Assembly: GCA_014898425.1 (NCBI GenBank)
Contig: RCSZ01000003.1
Coordinates: 3,038,001-3,102,000, forward strand
From: Botryotinia globosa
Lineage: Eukaryota > Ascomycota > Leotiomycetes > Helotiales > Sclerotiniaceae
Direction of reading: 5' to 3'
Length of the DNA stretch: 64,000 bases
In this document: positions 12,803 through 24,065 of the stretch, piece by piece
How positions within the stretch are numbered: the first letter of the stretch is position 1
How the letters are laid out: every line of letters begins with the position of its first letter
Position numbers and translations under genes: made by a program
Notes under the pieces: generated by a model
The model's database searches: none
Seen by the model: only the letters and a program-made list of their open reading frames with translations
Told to the model about the DNA's origin: nothing

Positions 12803-13395
12803 TTCCCACTATTTCTAAGCTTACCACCTGAGATTCGAACTCAAATCTACAACCTACTATCTCCTCCCTCACAAGTCATCAAGGTGTGCTATCACCGCGA
12901 TCAACATGATGTCGAAGTTCGTAACGGTATACATTACAGAAGTTAAACCAAAGGTGGTCTGACCTACCACAAAAATCTACCAGTGACTCGTCTTTGGCGG
13001 GTATGTCGGCAGATATACCAAGAAGTAACTTATAATATTTACGACCAAGATACTTTCATATTCCGGAATATGAATTCCATGAATAGTCTATTGATTACAC
13101 TACCACTGGCGCAGACAAATAGCATCAAACGCGTTTGCTTAGAGCATTATTGCAATATTCGGGGAACGTCTGAGGCTTTGTTGAACAGATTTCATAGGCT
13201 TGAGACTATATTCGCCTTAGTAGATAGTGGTTTTACTTGGCTAGCCCATTTAGACCAGGTCTTTAGCTCGCTTGGAGAGCAAGCACAGCGAAGCGTGAAA
13301 GGAAAGAACAAGATAGCGATTGAGTATCAGCTTTCTAGTCAAAAAGAAACCCATCCAAAAGTCGACTATTATCCATACACTTTGCTAAATTGACG
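12803..13395 (+). pseudogene. Decayed 2EXR/F-box-like gene, copy B
   Basis: The frame starting at 12803 reads FPLFLSLPPEIRTQIYNLLS and continues for 47 codons to a TAA at 12944-12946. It then resumes in the same frame with TKGGLTYHKNLPVTRLWRV and CRQIYQEVTYNIYDQDTFIF, ending at the TGA near 13395 after 136 further codons. So one in-frame stop is the only visible lesion inside the conserved part, and a start codon is also lacking. It is better preserved than copy A (one stop versus stop plus frameshift). Length (~195 codons) is shorter than typical family members, so the 3' end may also be lost. An intron covering the stop cannot be excluded, but I see no clean splice sites. Confidence 0.65.
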
Positions 13396-14151
13396 CAACG
13401 TCGCGTTCGGGGGGAGATGGGCTCAGCCGAGACCGATGGCAGTCCTGGGGTACGGGGAGCTGGAACATTTCGATATATGCTATCTGGGTATTCAAAACAT
13501 GGAAAGAAGTTGACGGGCACGACACGGACCATATCAACCTCTCAGCTTATTACTCGTGAGGTTTCTGGGAGATAGGATGTTCACTTTCACAACACTGGTA
13601 TTGAAATACCTGGACTTGGTTCTGTTTCACTGCAAAAGCGTAGTTTTCGCTTGCCAAAATATTAGGTATCTTTTTATTTGCAAATATCTTATGCTTTACC
13701 TGCTGGATTCATATACAAGCTTCTTACATTGAATAAACAGTGAGGACCAGATGAATATCTTCCACGGTGATTGCCATTTCTAGATACTTCACAACTTTCA
13801 ACCATCAAAGTACGAGTGATGCTTGCAGAGTTTTCGCGCACAACTTCTCATTGTCTGGCGCACGAGTAAATATCTTGGGCGGCGAATCATACAATTAAAC
13901 TCAATCATCTCATGTATGCGTAAAAAGGGCCGCGGTTAAGATGTTAAGGTACTTGTGAGAAATTGCGTCTTCGAAGTGAATATTGCCGAAGATTCAGAGA
14001 GCTCAAATCAGGGAAGACTTGAGGATTGGTCTCTGTTTACTTGTTGGAATCAATAACAATTGAATACCCACGTATATGAAGATGACTGCAAAGAGATACT
14101 GGTTCATCACATTCACTCATTTGGGCCAGAGCGAAGTATCTATTTAAGAGA
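13396..14151. other. Intergenic, no supported gene
   Basis: A short open frame at 13390-13575 has no recognisable content. Composition is ordinary until the MITE begins at 14155. Confidence 0.4.
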
Positions 14152-14154
14152 TTA

Positions 14155-14863
14155 GGGCTCGTTTGATTGTAAAATCCGCATTGAATCCGCTAAAATAATT
14201 CATTCTTTATACTACTATGGATTTTGTGGTAATAATAATCCGTTTCAAAAAGAGTGAATTATTGATTTATAGTTTTATAATTTGTATATTGAATCTATTA
14301 TAAAATCTATCAAAATAAAAAGAAATAGAGTATATATATAATATATATACAAATTAAATAAAGTAATTCGAATTTTCAGTTTGCTATTACTATTTGAATA
14401 ATTGAATAAGTGAATATAGGAATAACTTTATTTAAATTTCAATATAATTATAAACTCTAATTCAAAATAAACCTATAGCTTTAGATTTTATTCATTATAA
14501 CTTCAAACTTTACCTACTAAAACTTCAGAATTTATTTATTAAAATTTTAAGCTTTAAAATCTATAAAGATTTATAAAAAGAATAGATTATTTCAATAGAT
14601 TTAATAAAACCTATTTTTTCTAATCCTTGTTTTCAATCTATACTTTTATTTTTCTATATAAATTTATTAAAAAACACAAATTATTTAACATTATTTTAAA
14701 ATAATCCATTCCCTCCTTACTTCAAAATATACTAAATTTATTAAAATATAGATTATTCAATAAAATCTACAATTTGATATCCAAACATAAATTCAAAATC
14801 CGCTTTCAAAAAGAACAGAATATTCAATAAATTCAATATAGATTTGTACATCCAAACTAGCCC
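14155..14863 (-). mobile_element. Harbinger/Tourist-like MITE, copy 2 (uninterrupted, inverted)
   Basis: A 709-bp AT-rich element flanked by TTA on both sides (14152-14154 and 14864-14866). It starts GGGCTCGTTTGATTGTAAAA and ends with the complement of GGGCTAGTTTGGATGTACAA. Read on the minus strand it matches, in order, the left part (3547-3771) and right part (10363-10844) of copy 1. It therefore shows the empty site of the retrotransposon insertion. No coding capacity. Confidence 0.82.
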
Positions 14864-15274
14864 TTAGTCTCCCCATTTCTTTCATATTTTTTTTCTGCCT
14901 TCTTATACAACAAATCAACCTCCCAGTCAATTGGGAAGTTACGGTCACACACACTCCATTATACACTTGGTAAGTTGCTAACTCCTTTTAATACTGAAAT
15001 GCTTTACTTTGCTTAAGACAGTCGTAACATTGCAATTCGCCGCCTTCTTTCAGAAAATGACATATACTAATTATAAATCATCATTACAGAAAAGAACTAC
15101 GTTGTACCACGATCAAGAGAAATGGCCAATTCCACTTCTCATCAGGTATGATCGCCTTCTCCCCCTTTGGTCACCCGTTCAACCACACCCGTGGATATCG
15201 TTGTCATCAATCTATGACTTCAGATAATGAAGCGTCTAGAGTTGATGGTGGTCACAGCTACTTCCTTCCCACTA

Positions 15275-15971
15275 GCCCTGTGGTGGCAAAGTGAATATTC
15301 GAGATAAAGAGAAATTCAATATAAATTCTCATAAAAAATTTCTATACATATATTACAATATTAATAATTTATTTATTACTAATAAATAAAGGATTCCATT
15401 AATAACAAATAAAATCAACATTTTTTGTAACCCTATTTAATGTTAATTTTAATCAAAAAAAAAGAAAATAAAGGGTTTAAAAAATATTAGAGATTTCAAG
15501 ATTTTTGATTATTAGAATCATAGAAAAATTAAACGGAAATAAATAAATATAAGAAGTCAGAAAAAAAACCAAATAGAAAAACTAGAGGTATTAGCGAAAA
15601 ATTTAAAGAAAAAAGAATATTACTTCTGATTATTCATTTTCAATTTAATTTTTAATGAATAGCTTTATTATTATACTATAAAATCTAAAATATATTAAAT
15701 AAATCAAAAAGCAATCTAATTTAAATATAAGAAATATTTCAGATTTAAAAAGAATTACCTTAAACTAAAATTTAATAGCTTTTTAGATTCAATTTTATTT
15801 ATTAAAACCCTATTAATGAAAATAAGCTTTATAAAATATAGATTTTTTTTAAATTAATCACTTTAATTTATTAAATAATGATTCTTTCAATATATAGTTA
15901 ATTACCTAAGATTTTATTATAATTAATAAAATAATGGTTTCGTCGGCCACGGATTCTGCCACTACAAGGTA
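15275..15971. mobile_element. Probable TIR element or MITE, AT-rich
   Basis: An AT-rich block of about 0.7 kb has ends that form an imperfect inverted repeat: CCCTGTGGTGGCA at 15276-15288, and CCTTGTAGTGGCA read on the minus strand from 15969. TA dinucleotides lie just outside (15273-15274, with one extra G, and 15970-15971). This suggests a Tc1/mariner-type MITE, with interior stops throughout. I could not find a second copy here, so confidence is moderate. Confidence 0.45.
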
Positions 15972-16051
15972 GGGAACTGCAAATTTCCGCGTTCTTTGGA
16001 AATGATGACATGAACACATATGTATGATTGATAGGATAGTGCTACTCAGCC

Positions 16052-16222
16052 ATGGCACTCCGACTAACTTTTATATCTTGCATCATTAGTTTCCTCTACC
16101 CTTCAGTCAATGTTCATGCGATCGATGCAAACGACGCGATAATCAGCATGCAAATGCTGCTATGGTAAAATTGGAGACTGCGGCAAAAAAGACATGATCA
16201 AGTTTAAGACTTCTCAGGTATG
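16052..16222 (+). pseudogene. Possible remnant of a small cysteine-rich secreted protein
   Basis: An ATG at 16052 opens a 38-codon frame whose first ~22 residues (MALRLTFISCIISFLYPSVN) look like a signal peptide ending at VHA, with a stop at 16166. In the +1 frame from 16149 the DNA reads CKCCYGKIGDCGKKDMIKFK, a Cys-rich stretch expected in a small secreted peptide. Joining the two needs a frameshift or an unseen intron, so I call it a tentative relic. No homologue is recognised. Confidence 0.3.
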
Positions 16223-17093
16223 CAAGGTTATACTTCCTTTCTACGTCTTTCCAAGCTATCCTGGTATGTGCACGGGTAACCTAGACATGAGTCTTCTGTG
16301 TCTAAAAACAAGCTAGCTTTCAAGATGGGCTTCATCATTCGGATATTTTGAACGCTCTACTGAAGTTAAGAGATGCTGAGTCATTCTTCAAAGCGTTTCC
16401 ATGATCTGAGATAATACTAAAATCTACTCATGTTAGTGGAGAAGGCTCACAGTGTTCGTTTTCCGCCAGCTTAACAGATCTGTCAGACAGACCGTCCTCA
16501 CAGTATCTTGCGATGAATCTCCTCGAATATTGCTCTGAATCAACATGCTGACTCCAATGTAGATGACAATTGGTGGCCTCGGCTACTCTCTGTTAAACCG
16601 CGTAGTAATGTGTTTTGATTATTATATTGAGCAAGGCGATATGGCTACAGCTGGAGCGATTTGGGTTGGGATGTTTGTATCGTTTATTTTCATGATGTGG
16701 TTTCTATTTTGATGATACTTCCAACCGCACATTCTATCTACCGTAGATAGGGTGGTTCAGTAAATGGACTTGTAACATTTGAAATCCAGATCAAAACATG
16801 TAATCTGCACTTGAAATATTCATCATCGTGCATCGCGTTCACTGTACTATTGCAGTCTAGCCTTCATGCGCCAAAGGACTTCGAAATTCCACGCAAGGCT
16901 TGTAAAGAATACCTTGCCCCTCAGACTTCTGCACCAAGGTAATGATCATCTCACTTGCGAGTACACTAGGAGCCACAATCCATAGTAAAACAAATGAATT
17001 ATCAAAAAGTAACCTCTTATCTATCATCTCATATCGAACTCACAATTCAAAAAGAGCAAAGAGTAGCACAGAAAAAAGTAACTCGCACGATCT
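16223..17093. other. Intergenic, downstream of malic enzyme
   Basis: Nothing is supported. Scattered short open frames only. Confidence 0.4.
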
Positions 17094-19163
17094 CTAATCC
17101 GCAGTTCCACTCTTACCACTTGCATTTCTGCTCGCAGTCTCCTTCTCCACCAACTTCAATGGTCTGTATACTGGATCCCACATTTGTTCTCTAATCCATT
17201 CTTCTAAATCTTCGTCTTCAGTTGGAATACCCTTCTCCTGTGCCAGACCTTCCTCTACCGAAGTTTTGATCACCGCTTTAGCAATACGAACGCTGATTTC
17301 GCGTACATCGGCAACATCAGGTAGTAGTCCCTTATCTGGATTATTCAATGCCGGACTCTGAGCAGCGAGTGCCTTGACGGCTGAGACTAGCATTTTATCA
17401 CTCAATAATTTTGTGCGGGAGAGGACGCATCCGAGACCGATGCCGGGGAAACAGGTCGAGTTGTTACACTCTGCGACTTCGTATTCATGGCCTTCGTATT
17501 TGACGGGTGGGAAAGGTGAGCCGGTGGCGATTAAAGCTTTGCCTTTGGTCCATTCGTTGATGTCTTTTGGATCGGCTTCGTGGAGACGAGTAGGGTTGCT
17601 GAGGGGGAAAACGATAGGTCGGTCGACGTGAGAGGCCATTTCTTGGATGATTTCTTTGGTGAAGGATTTGGGTTTTGTGGAGGTACCAATCAAGACGTGC
17701 GGTTTGACTTCTTTGATGATCTGGAGAAGATCACCGTGGCCTTTATCTTTCCAATCGGAATCTTCACGTGCGTATGGGACTTGTGCATGCGTAAGTTTGT
17801 CACCGTGGGATTTGAGAAGGAGACCGGGCTTATCCACACAGTAGATTTGTTTGGCCGCTTCTTCCTTGGGCTTTCCACTATCTGCTGCAATGGCATCGCG
17901 AATTTGATCTGCAATTCCGGTTCCAGCTGTTCCGGAGCCGAAGATCACAATTCGTGTGTCTTCGATCTTGATTTTGCTCACGTGAAGACCGGCCATCATT
18001 GCTGCCAAGGTGACACATCCAGTTCCTTGGACATCATCATTGAAGCAGGCCATCTCGGGACGATACCGGTCGAGGATTCTTCGCGCTGCAAGTTCGTTAG
18101 TATAGTATGCTTCAGTAAAGGGTATCATTCTCACCATTTGGAAGACCGAAATCCTCGAAATGGATATATGCATTAGGATAAAGTTTTCGGGCATTTTGAA
18201 CAAATTTGTCGACAAAATCGTCATATTCCTTGCCCCTCACTCTGGGTTTCTTCAAACCGAGGTATAGATCATCGTTGAGAAGTTTCTCGTTATCGGTTCC
18301 GCAATCTAAGACAACTGGGAGTGTACGATTTGGATGGATACCAGCACAGAGTGTGGTCAGAACTAGTTTTGCAACTGAGATCAAGACACCACCGACTCCT
18401 TGGTCTCCGATTCCGAGAATTTCTTCTCCGTCTATAGAGTGTTAGTTTTACCCTGAAGAGCATGGTTGTATTTGACATACCAGTAACAACGATGTAGTCA
18501 ATATCTTCTGGTCCACCCCATTGCGCTAAATCGTCATGAATCCGATCTGTATCATCAATATTCAGGAAACAACCATCAGGTCTTCTAAATATTCTAGAAT
18601 AGTTCTCAATCGCCTCGCCTTCTGTTGGTGTATAGATAATGGAGAACATTTCCTTCATATGATCTTGGATCAACTGGGTTGAAGTCAGAACAGGTTCTCA
18701 TGATCATGCCTTTCACACGTGATCGTCCAAGCCCCTCGAGACATACATCCGCCGAAGAGAGCAGTCAGGTGCGAGACGGAGGCTATTGGAGAAAAGACGA
18801 AGAACTTACTCTGTAATATAGAACCTCATTCTGATCAGCCAACGAAGTCATGAAAGTATTCTTCGCCAAATCATCTGATCTCGAACTATACTGATCATAA
18901 GCCCTCTTCACTTGTTGATCCAGAGTCGAGACATTTGACGGCAATAATCCTGTCAACTTAAACTTTCTACGTTCATCTGCTGGGAAGCCTGCACCTTTGT
19001 TGAGGTAAGGTGTGTTTAGAAGTGCAGTGCCTGTTAAAGCACATTCTAGGGGACCACTCGTACTGAGAGGTAGATGTCCGAATATGGGATGCTTTTCATT
19101 TGGCTTGGTGCGCTTGTGAACAGAGGAGATGTTTCTCTGAAGGGAAGGGTTGTCGGAAGACAT
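17094..19163 (-). CDS. NAD-dependent malic enzyme, 611 aa
   Basis: Catalyses oxidative decarboxylation of malate to pyruvate with NAD(P)+. In fungi the NAD form usually acts in mitochondria. Exons on the minus strand are 19163-18810, 18673-18481, 18431-18135 and 18085-17094 (1836 nt). Visible family marks are the N-terminal malic domain with HPIFGHLPLSTSGPLE, the tyrosine region IIYTPTEGEA, the metal and substrate region HFEDFGLPN...ARRILDRYRP, FNDDVQGTG, the Rossmann loop IVIFGSGTAGTGIADQI, then FPLSNPT, ATGSPFPPV and CNNSTCFPGIGLG. Length fits the family. A clear mitochondrial leader is not obvious after the chosen start. An upstream ATG at 19317 is in another frame and has no GT donor available to join it, so I kept 19163. 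The C-terminus ends SGKSGTAD. Confidence 0.95.
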
Positions 19164-19199
19164 AACTGCTTGCTGTTTTGAAGTTAATGAGGTGATTCG

Positions 19200-19252
19200 G
19201 AGGTAGTTGGTGGTATTTGGTGGTAGTTGGTGGTAGTTGGTGGTAGTTGGTA
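19200..19252. repeat. GGTAGTTGGT minisatellite in malic enzyme 5' region
   Basis: Four to five imperfect ~10-bp units (ggtagttggt, one with an ATTTGG variant) lie 40-90 bp upstream of the malic enzyme ATG. The array is free of GT donors on the gene's strand. Confidence 0.6.
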
Positions 19253-20246
19253 TGTGGGGTTGATGTAAGATTGTTGTATTTGAGAGGATTCAGATTTCGT
19301 TTGAAGGCTTGAGCCATGTAATTATTAATATCAAGGGTAAGATGGTGATTGAAGAACGGAGAATATGGTAAGATTCATTAAATCCACTGGACTATATGTA
19401 TTATATGTAGAACTGAGATAGGTCTGTGACCTCAACATGTCCAATTCCCATATTATGATGATATATTTTCCGAAGTTGCATTGTATTAGACGAAAGTTCT
19501 AATCAACGGGATGACGTTACTTGGCACAAGTTGGAACATTTGAAGTTGTGGATAAGGGAAAAAGTACCGAAGCATTGGAAAGCTTGATTTTCGGAGGGAT
19601 TTGTTAGATCATATAGATAATTAGTTTGGTGCATATGATTTTTAAGACTTACTTATGTCGATTGTGCTTTGATGATTGGAGACGATATGGTGTGTGAGCT
19701 ATTAAGACAATACATCATTCACACCGATTAGTTCTATATTATCACCCCTACTATTCTCGTCATTCTGTTAGCGAAGTCAATATAACTCACTCCTGTGCTC
19801 CTGCGTTGAACCTCTACCTACTATCGACAATTTCCCTCAGTCCTTACAGAGATCAAAATAGATGAGAGTTCTTATCGCATTAGGTAGTTAAAGCTTCCCG
19901 CTGCTGACTTTACCTAATAGAGCATAAGCTTTGATGAATTAGATCCACCCCGTCGCTTCTTCCAATGATTTACCTTATGTCTTGGCAGGGCTCAATGTGA
20001 TCCAATCGCTGTGCACGGCTACGAAGGATTGAACATGTTTTACATCTATGTATCTATGGGATAACAGTTAGAAGGTTTGATGACTAGGTATTTGAAGTTA
20101 TTCCCAAATCTTTGTTGATTAAAGACCGTCTTGGAAGAGGACTTCTCGGTAAAGGTTCCAGGGGCTCAACAGAATACATGTTGCGTAAGCCATGCTGGAA
20201 ACACCGATTTAACAAGCTCAAGAGTGATGCGAAAAACAAGCACTGT

Positions 20247-20248
<2 letters not shown>

Positions 20249-20281
<33 letters not shown>
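20249..20281. repeat. (CT)n microsatellite
   Basis: An uninterrupted CT dinucleotide run of about 16 units, likely length-polymorphic. Confidence 0.9.
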
Positions 20282-20284
<3 letters not shown>

Positions 20285-21241
20285 CTCTCCGATCTTTGAC
20301 GGATTGTAATCTCACATTCCATAAAGTTAGGAACCTCTTGAACGATCTTGATAATCCACATGATAGAAATCTGCGACTAACCGTGTCCCAAAATAACGTC
20401 GGCACAGTAGCAAGGAGAAAAGAGGGCACAGTCACTACACACTCGGGAAAACCACGTCGTTCATGATCATTCTAGTAGGCAATGACAAACATGAATATTA
20501 TTTGGTAGTAAGATGTAGGTACGCAAGGAGCCACACTCCTGTAGGGCTCTCGTGAAGAGTAGGAGGATGGACTATGAAGGTCCTTTGATTAGTCTTGCAA
20601 TATATCCTCTTGTGAAGGTATAATCCCGAAAGATCAGACCTTATTTCAACCTCCATTCAATCTCGACACAAGACGCGAAGACATTGAAAGGCTCTTCAAA
20701 GAAGAGTCTCATCTATGAGTGCCAATGAAGGCTGAGTGGTTGATCAAGGTATTGCTATTTTTCATGGCATTTGGAGCCGGATGAAGGAATGCTCTCTAAC
20801 TCACTGCACCTCGATTTTACGCACTGACTTACCCTGGCCCATAGTCAAAGGATATTCTCCTTCGTAGCATGACATCGAGTAGATATCAGAGTTGGACTTG
20901 TACATGCTCGAAACATTGAGGGTTCTCGTTGTCGTTGTCGTTAATATTATGAAATATCTTTGTGTTGAAGTTCAAATGGTTGGAGAGAAAAATTAAAATA
21001 TATTTTTGCGCACCCAAGGTCCAAGCTCTGATGGATCACGTGATTATGGCACCAATATCGGATTGGGAAAGTCCATTTGCCGAAACACGAAATCTATCAA
21101 CCCAGCCAACCGCCAGCTTCACTTCATCTTTTTGCAGCTTCTTGTCTACCTATCTACTTAATACCAAGCCTTGCATCCTATCCTTAATTTTCTTTTCCAA
21201 GATACTTCTCGTTTCAGTACCTCTCAAATTCAATCAACACA

Positions 21242-22852
21242 ATGGTTGGGAAAAAGAAGCGCGGTCATCCCGATATCGAGGAGTTACTGGCTCGCCCTTG
21301 GTGTTATTATTGTAAGTATCGCCACCATTCCCATCATCGCACAATCACGATGCTAACAGTTGTCCCATCACAGGTGAACGCGATTTCGATGATTTGAAAA
21401 TTCTCATTTCTCATCAAAAAGCCAAGCATTTCAAATGCGAACGATGTGGTCGACGATTGAACACTGCTGGAGGTATGTCATCTCTGGTCTAAACATATAC
21501 CATTTCATTCAAGCTAACGGGCAATCTGCAGGACTCTCCGTTCATATGAATCAAGTGCATAAAGAAACTTTGGCAAGTGTCGACAACTCTCTTCCAAATA
21601 GGCAGGGTCTCGAGGTCGAAATCTTTGGTATGGAAGGTATTCCTGAAGATGTGGTTCAAGCACATAATCAGCGCATAATTGCAGGCTTCTATCAAGCGGA
21701 GCAAGATCGTCGTGCTGCCACAGGAAACCCTGCTCCAGGAACTGCCAATGCTGGTGGTGGTCAATCAAAAAAACCAAAGGTGGAATCACCAGCAGATTTA
21801 AAGAAAAGGTTAGCAGAGCACAAAGCGCGGAAAGCTGAACAAGCAGCAAATGGTGGTAGTGGTGGAACTACACCATTAGATGCTGGCATTTCTAGTGCCG
21901 CAAGTCCTTTGGCAGCCACACAAAGTCCCGGTGCATTCGTAAGTTGTCTAAAATCCTTCCAACGCATATCAATCCTGACTTTCATGAACAGAACAACTCT
22001 CCTTTCCCCACTCCCCAAAATTCTTATGTTGCTACACAAGGTGCGGGCTATGGATCATTTTCTCAAGAACCATACAGTCAACCTGCGGCAGCTTACCAAC
22101 AGCCATATAACCAACAGCCGCCTTTCTCCGGACCTCCCGGTCCAGCTTATCAACCTCAATACTCCCCTCCGCAATATCCACCTAATGCTTATCAACCATC
22201 ACCATATGGCGCTGGTTCCCCCCCTCCAGGATCGTTTAACGGATATCAACCACCGCCATCTCACACTCCACCTATACACGGCGGCCTTCCTAACCGACCC
22301 CCAAGTCTACCACCAGCGCCTGGTCTTCCCCAAAGACCATCATTTGGTGCACCGCCAATTCCGCCATACCAGATGCAACAAATGCATCAAAAGGGCGGTT
22401 GGAACGGTAATGGATGGAATGGACAAGATCAAAATTCAGCTACGTCATCAGCTTATCCTCATCCTCCAGGTCTTGGGGAGCATTCGACTAACGCATCTAC
22501 TGTTGATGACCTTGTTTCAGGTGCGGCTAGAGATGCCGATGATGACATTGACAAGATAATCAGAATGGCAGAGGCAGGTATTAAGCCTCCGAATAGGAAC
22601 TCTGTCGATCTATCAAAAACCGAAACTCCGGAAGCCGTTGCTGCTCCTGAAAGTGTCGCTCAACCAGAAGCAAAGACCGAGGTCGCCGAGAAGAAGTCCA
22701 AGAAAGACAAGCCGATGAAAATGATATACTCAGATAATGAAGTGAGTCCGGAGGAGAAAATGGCCAAGATGCCCAGGTACGCATTTGTCCCAGATGGAAA
22801 GATTGAAACATCCCTTGAGGAATCTGTTGCTGCTGTTACTGTCAACAATTGA
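21242..22852 (+). CDS. BuGZ/ZNF207-type C2H2 zinc-finger protein, 478 aa
   Basis: Exons are 21242-21311, 21374-21472, 21532-21938 and 21992-22852 (1437 nt). The N-terminus has two adjacent C2H2-type fingers: [22 protein letters not shown], starting near residue 21, then [20 protein letters not shown] followed by NQVHKE. This pairing and the following [13 protein letters not shown] segment are characteristic of animal ZNF207/BuGZ and plant SUF4. BuGZ binds microtubules and the checkpoint protein Bub3 in animals; the fungal role is inferred only. The middle is a low-complexity Pro/Gln/Tyr/Gly region (about residues 195-340), the kind that phase-separates in BuGZ. Near the C-terminus a conserved [12 protein letters not shown] segment may be the GLEBS-like Bub3-binding motif. 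The start lies just after a CAACACA context. Confidence 0.88.
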
Positions 22853-24065
22853 TTATTGGAATGATGTCTCGAGATTATATCACAGAACTCGTCTCGGATT
22901 ACTTTCAAAGCACGCATTTGAAACTTCGATAAACATCTTGGTACCTCGGATATCTCGATACAGCATGGTTGTGCTCAACAAAATTATGGGGAGGATTCGT
23001 GCTGAAAACAGCTAAGTCTTTCGGGAATATGTTTGACTTGATTTGTCCTCTAAAAATTCGCCTTCTGATTTTAGTATCTACATTTGGGGTTCAGGAAGCG
23101 TTCAAACATGATTTTGGTAAGTTTCATTGATGAAGGAGGTTTAGCATTACATTTTAGAAAAGGAAATTTACGGACGAGATACTCTTGGGGAAGTTCAAAA
23201 GGGGAATGAAAGAGGAGGCTTGCTTGTAAGTACTTCAAGGTTGGCGATCTCTACATCACACACTTTCCATAACTCTGAACAAACTTTTTCGTATTCAATG
23301 CCGCTACGTATATTTCGTGATTAATTATACTTTTTTTTTTGTTTTTTTTTTGCAAATAATTGGGATATTAGCCGTCGTAACTCCGCCATAGTTGGCGAGG
23401 GTCATCTTGAGCTGGAGGGTTCATGTATTGTTATATCTGAGAAGTCTATAATCTAGACTATTCAATCTTCTACAATAGTTGCCTTTTTAGGTTACATACA
23501 AGTTTTTACCCGCAATTTCTCCCACTGTTGCGGCCATACGTGATTTGTCCTATAACTCAATTTAGGCTAAATAGAAAAGTGACATGTTCAACCCCGCAAA
23601 ATCTTTATGCCGATCTCTACACCACTCTTTTTGAAAGGGCCTACACCACTATATTCCACGGATAAGTTTTGTACTTGGCTTGGCCTGACTACAAGAAGAC
23701 ACTACGCTGCCAGGCACAACAAGTATGCATACAAGGGATTTGCATTTATCCTGTGCTTGACCTTGGATGATTGGTCCGATCAGCAGGAGCTTCTCTATCC
23801 AACATCTGCATATGCAAAGATTTTATCCTCTGATCCGCCTCTTACCGTAAGTTGCAGAAAGTCAAGTTTAGGCGATATAGCTGCTATATGGGGCCCCGGA
23901 TTTTCTTATGGAGAATGTTGCTACAGTATTTAAGTGCCGCTTGATTCCTGATTTCAATGCTCTAATTTCACACAATTCTTTTCGGATTGATCTCTCATAT
24001 TTGCTTGCATGCCTTTCTTGGAGAACTCCATGCGGTGACCAACAATTCAATCATTGGCATTCAAA
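22853..24065. other. Intergenic between zinc-finger and GH115 genes
   Basis: No gene is supported. A poly-T tract (about 23331-23352, interrupted by one G) and short open frames (for example 23607-23933) without domains are all I see. The last ~150 bases hold the GH115 promoter and leader. Confidence 0.45.

Larger units (their letters stand above)
19164..21241. other. Long intergenic region with simple repeats
   Basis: Divergent promoters of malic enzyme (minus) and the zinc-finger gene (plus) must lie here. Close to the malic enzyme start there is a GGTAGTTGGT tandem repeat (19200-19252). A CT dinucleotide array occupies 20249-20281. Short open frames such as 20112-20309 run through the CT array and look non-coding. 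Confidence 0.5.

Noticed and set aside
12829..12850. GATTCGAACTC resembling a tRNA T-loop
   Set aside because: No acceptor or anticodon stem around it; it is part of the LPPEIRT coding relic.
19096..19317. Upstream ATG giving the malic enzyme a leader
   Set aside because: Different frame, and no GT donor lies between it and the main start on that strand.
20112..20435. Small frames on both strands over the CT microsatellite
   Set aside because: Ser-Leu and Arg-Glu runs come from the CT array; no domain or splice support.
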